Origin: Actinomycetes bacterium
Lineage (GTDB): Bacteria > Actinomycetota > Actinomycetes > Actinomycetales > Beutenbergiaceae
Assembly (NCBI GenBank): GCA_021793935.1
Contig: JAJYRV010000154.1
Coordinates: 1-5,474 of the forward strand
Direction: 5' to 3'
Length of the DNA stretch: 5,474 nt
Below are positions 4,544 to 5,474 of this stretch, one piece after another (position 1 is the first letter of the stretch; each line of letters opens with the position of its first letter). The notes under the pieces were generated by a model. That model made no database searches. It saw only the letters and a list, made by a program, of their open reading frames with translations, and was not told where the DNA came from. A program made the translations under genes and the position numbers.

Positions 4544-5474
4544 TTTCCTTCGGTATCGTCGCTGTCGTCGGGCTGCTGCTCTTCCACGTCGGGGAGTTCG
4601 GCGAGCACTCGTTCGAGCGCCCTCTCGAGCCCCGGATCATCGCCTCGTGCGAGTGCCGCTGCGGTGACGAGGGTTTCCTCACCGCGCGGTTCCAGTTTCA
4701 CCCAGATCCGGCGGCGCCTGAGGAACAGCGACCCGCTGAGCCCGAGCATCGCGAGCACCGCGAATCCGCCCATCCACATGATAGACGGGTCGTAGCGAAG
4801 GTCGAGAGCGACGAAGCGGGGGAGGGAATCGAACGACACGGTTCCCCGTCCGTCTGGGAGTTCCACTTCCTCGCCCGGGCGCAGCACGGCTCGGTAGGGC
4901 ACTTCGTCCCCGCCTTCGCCGTCATCGCCGGGGATCATCACTTGGGTCATGTTCTCCGTGTCGAGAACGAGGAGCGACTTCGGAATTCCCTCGTCGAGGC
5001 CGAGGTCACCCTCCCACAACTGCAGGATGAGCACGGGATCGATCGGGGCGGGGTGGGCGGAGCCCACGAACGCCCCATCGTCGGAAGGGATCGCCGAGGG
5101 GAGGAACGTGCCCTGGAAGCCGAGCTGGTTCTCCCCCATATTCGCGTCGGGAACGGTGACGACCCCGGTCGAGGCGTACACCTCGTCCTGGGGCAGGAAT
5201 GGTACGGGACCGCTGAAGGCGACCTCGCCACCAGTATCTCGAACAGTGATCGACGGCGCGAAGCCGTTGCCCTGGAGGTATACGCGGGCACCGTCGATGT
5301 CGAGGGGATCGTTCACCCGAATCGTTTCCGGTCGGGCCTCTCCGCTGGGGTAGTGGACGGTGACGTCGGCACGAAAGTCCAGCGCTCGGGCGCCCACCGT
5401 GAATTCGGAGAAGAACTCCTCCAGGGTGAACCGGAACGGCTGCATCGACTCTTCATCGGACAGCGGCCCGGCAT
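4540..5474 (-). CDS. resB: Cytochrome c biogenesis protein ResB, N-terminus beyond window edge
   Basis: ResB (Ccs1) is the membrane partner of ResC/CcsB in the System II cytochrome c synthase. The frame is open to the right edge with no stop upstream of the internal Met at 5445 (the preceding codons read AGPLSDEES), and family members are about 500-600 residues, so only the C-terminal 310 or so residues are visible and 5445 is not the start. Visible parts are the large extracytoplasmic domain, with segments RFTLEEFFSEF, TIRVNDPLDIDGARVYLQGN and GFAPSITVRD typical of actinobacterial ResB, then the last transmembrane helix (about 4782-4717) after DLRYDPS, followed by LRRRRIWVK, which marks the cytoplasmic side. 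The tail ends in an acidic stretch. The TGA overlaps the ccsB ATG, indicating translational coupling. In related genomes ccdA and a thioredoxin-like resA usually lie upstream, which would be off the right edge. Confidence 0.9.
   Translation of the reverse strand, partial: AGPLSDEESMQPFRFTLEEFFSEFTVGARALDFRADVTVHYPSGEARPETIRVNDPLDIDGARVYLQGNGFAPSITVRDTGGEVAFSGPVPFLPQDEVYASTGVVTVPDANMGENQLGFQGTFLPSAIPSDDGAFVGSAHPAPIDPVLILQLWEGDLGLDEGIPKSLLVLDTENMTQVMIPGDDGEGGDEVPYRAVLRPGEEVELPDGRGTVSFDSLPRFVALDLRYDPSIMWMGGFAVLAMLGLSGSLFLRRRRIWVKLEPRGEETLVTAAALARGDDPGLERALERVLAELPDVEEQQPDDSDDTEGK
4546..4550 (-). promoter_or_regulatory. Shine-Dalgarno (AAGGA) for ccsB, inside the resB 3' end
   Basis: On the minus strand AAGGA is followed by AAATGATG. 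The first ATG (4543) begins after only two bases and the second (4540) after five. The spacing favours the second ATG, which would give a 352-residue protein starting at the base that ends the resB TGA. The site lies in the final codons of resB, so ccsB translation is probably coupled to resB. Confidence 0.6.

Noticed and set aside
5443..5445. ATG at 5445 as the start of resB
   Set aside because: The frame stays open upstream to the window edge and the ResB extracytoplasmic domain is entered midway, without the expected N-terminal membrane helices. The Met is internal.

Overview
The window is dense, GC-rich bacterial chromosome (roughly two thirds G+C by eye). Gene content and order point to an actinobacterium (Actinomycetota, plausibly Micrococcales; the family cannot be fixed from the sequence alone). 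It carries a short actinobacterial-type MenE, MenA, a DUF4229 protein, a small PLDc_N-type membrane protein, and the ResB/ResC (CcsB) cytochrome c maturation pair. Two functional themes meet here: menaquinone synthesis and haem attachment to c-type cytochromes, both serving the respiratory chain. I see no mobile element, CRISPR array, RNA gene or clear hairpin terminator.

Layout from left to right: (1) 1-767, minus: a DUF3048/YerB-like lipoprotein whose C-terminus runs off the left edge. (2) 797-1939 and 1936-2865, plus: menE and menA, overlapping by 4 bases (ATGA). (3) 2815-3138, minus: a DUF4229 membrane protein that converges on menA and overlaps its last 51 bases. (4) 3162-3485, plus: a two-helix PLDc_N-domain protein, divergent from DUF4229 across 23 bases. 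(5) 3482-4543, minus: ccsB/resC, tail to tail with the previous gene through a shared CTAG. (6) 4540-5474, minus: resB, upstream of ccsB in the same operon, with its N-terminus beyond the right edge.

MenE activates o-succinylbenzoate with CoA. MenA later prenylates 1,4-dihydroxy-2-naphthoate to give demethylmenaquinone. ResB and ResC together deliver haem to apocytochromes outside the membrane. The two small membrane proteins between these modules have no assigned function.

Most of the interest is in the packing rather than in a new gene family. There is almost no intergenic DNA. The two divergent gaps (29 and 23 bases) each contain back-to-back or overlapping TANNNT -10-like hexamers. Three of the four genes facing these gaps have such a hexamer 6-7 bases before the start codon, the geometry of leaderless transcription. 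At the menA/DUF4229 junction the two genes overlap antisense in exact codon register, so the hydrophobic end of MenA is mirrored as the acidic tail of DUF4229. I did not find evidence for a wholly new biological system.
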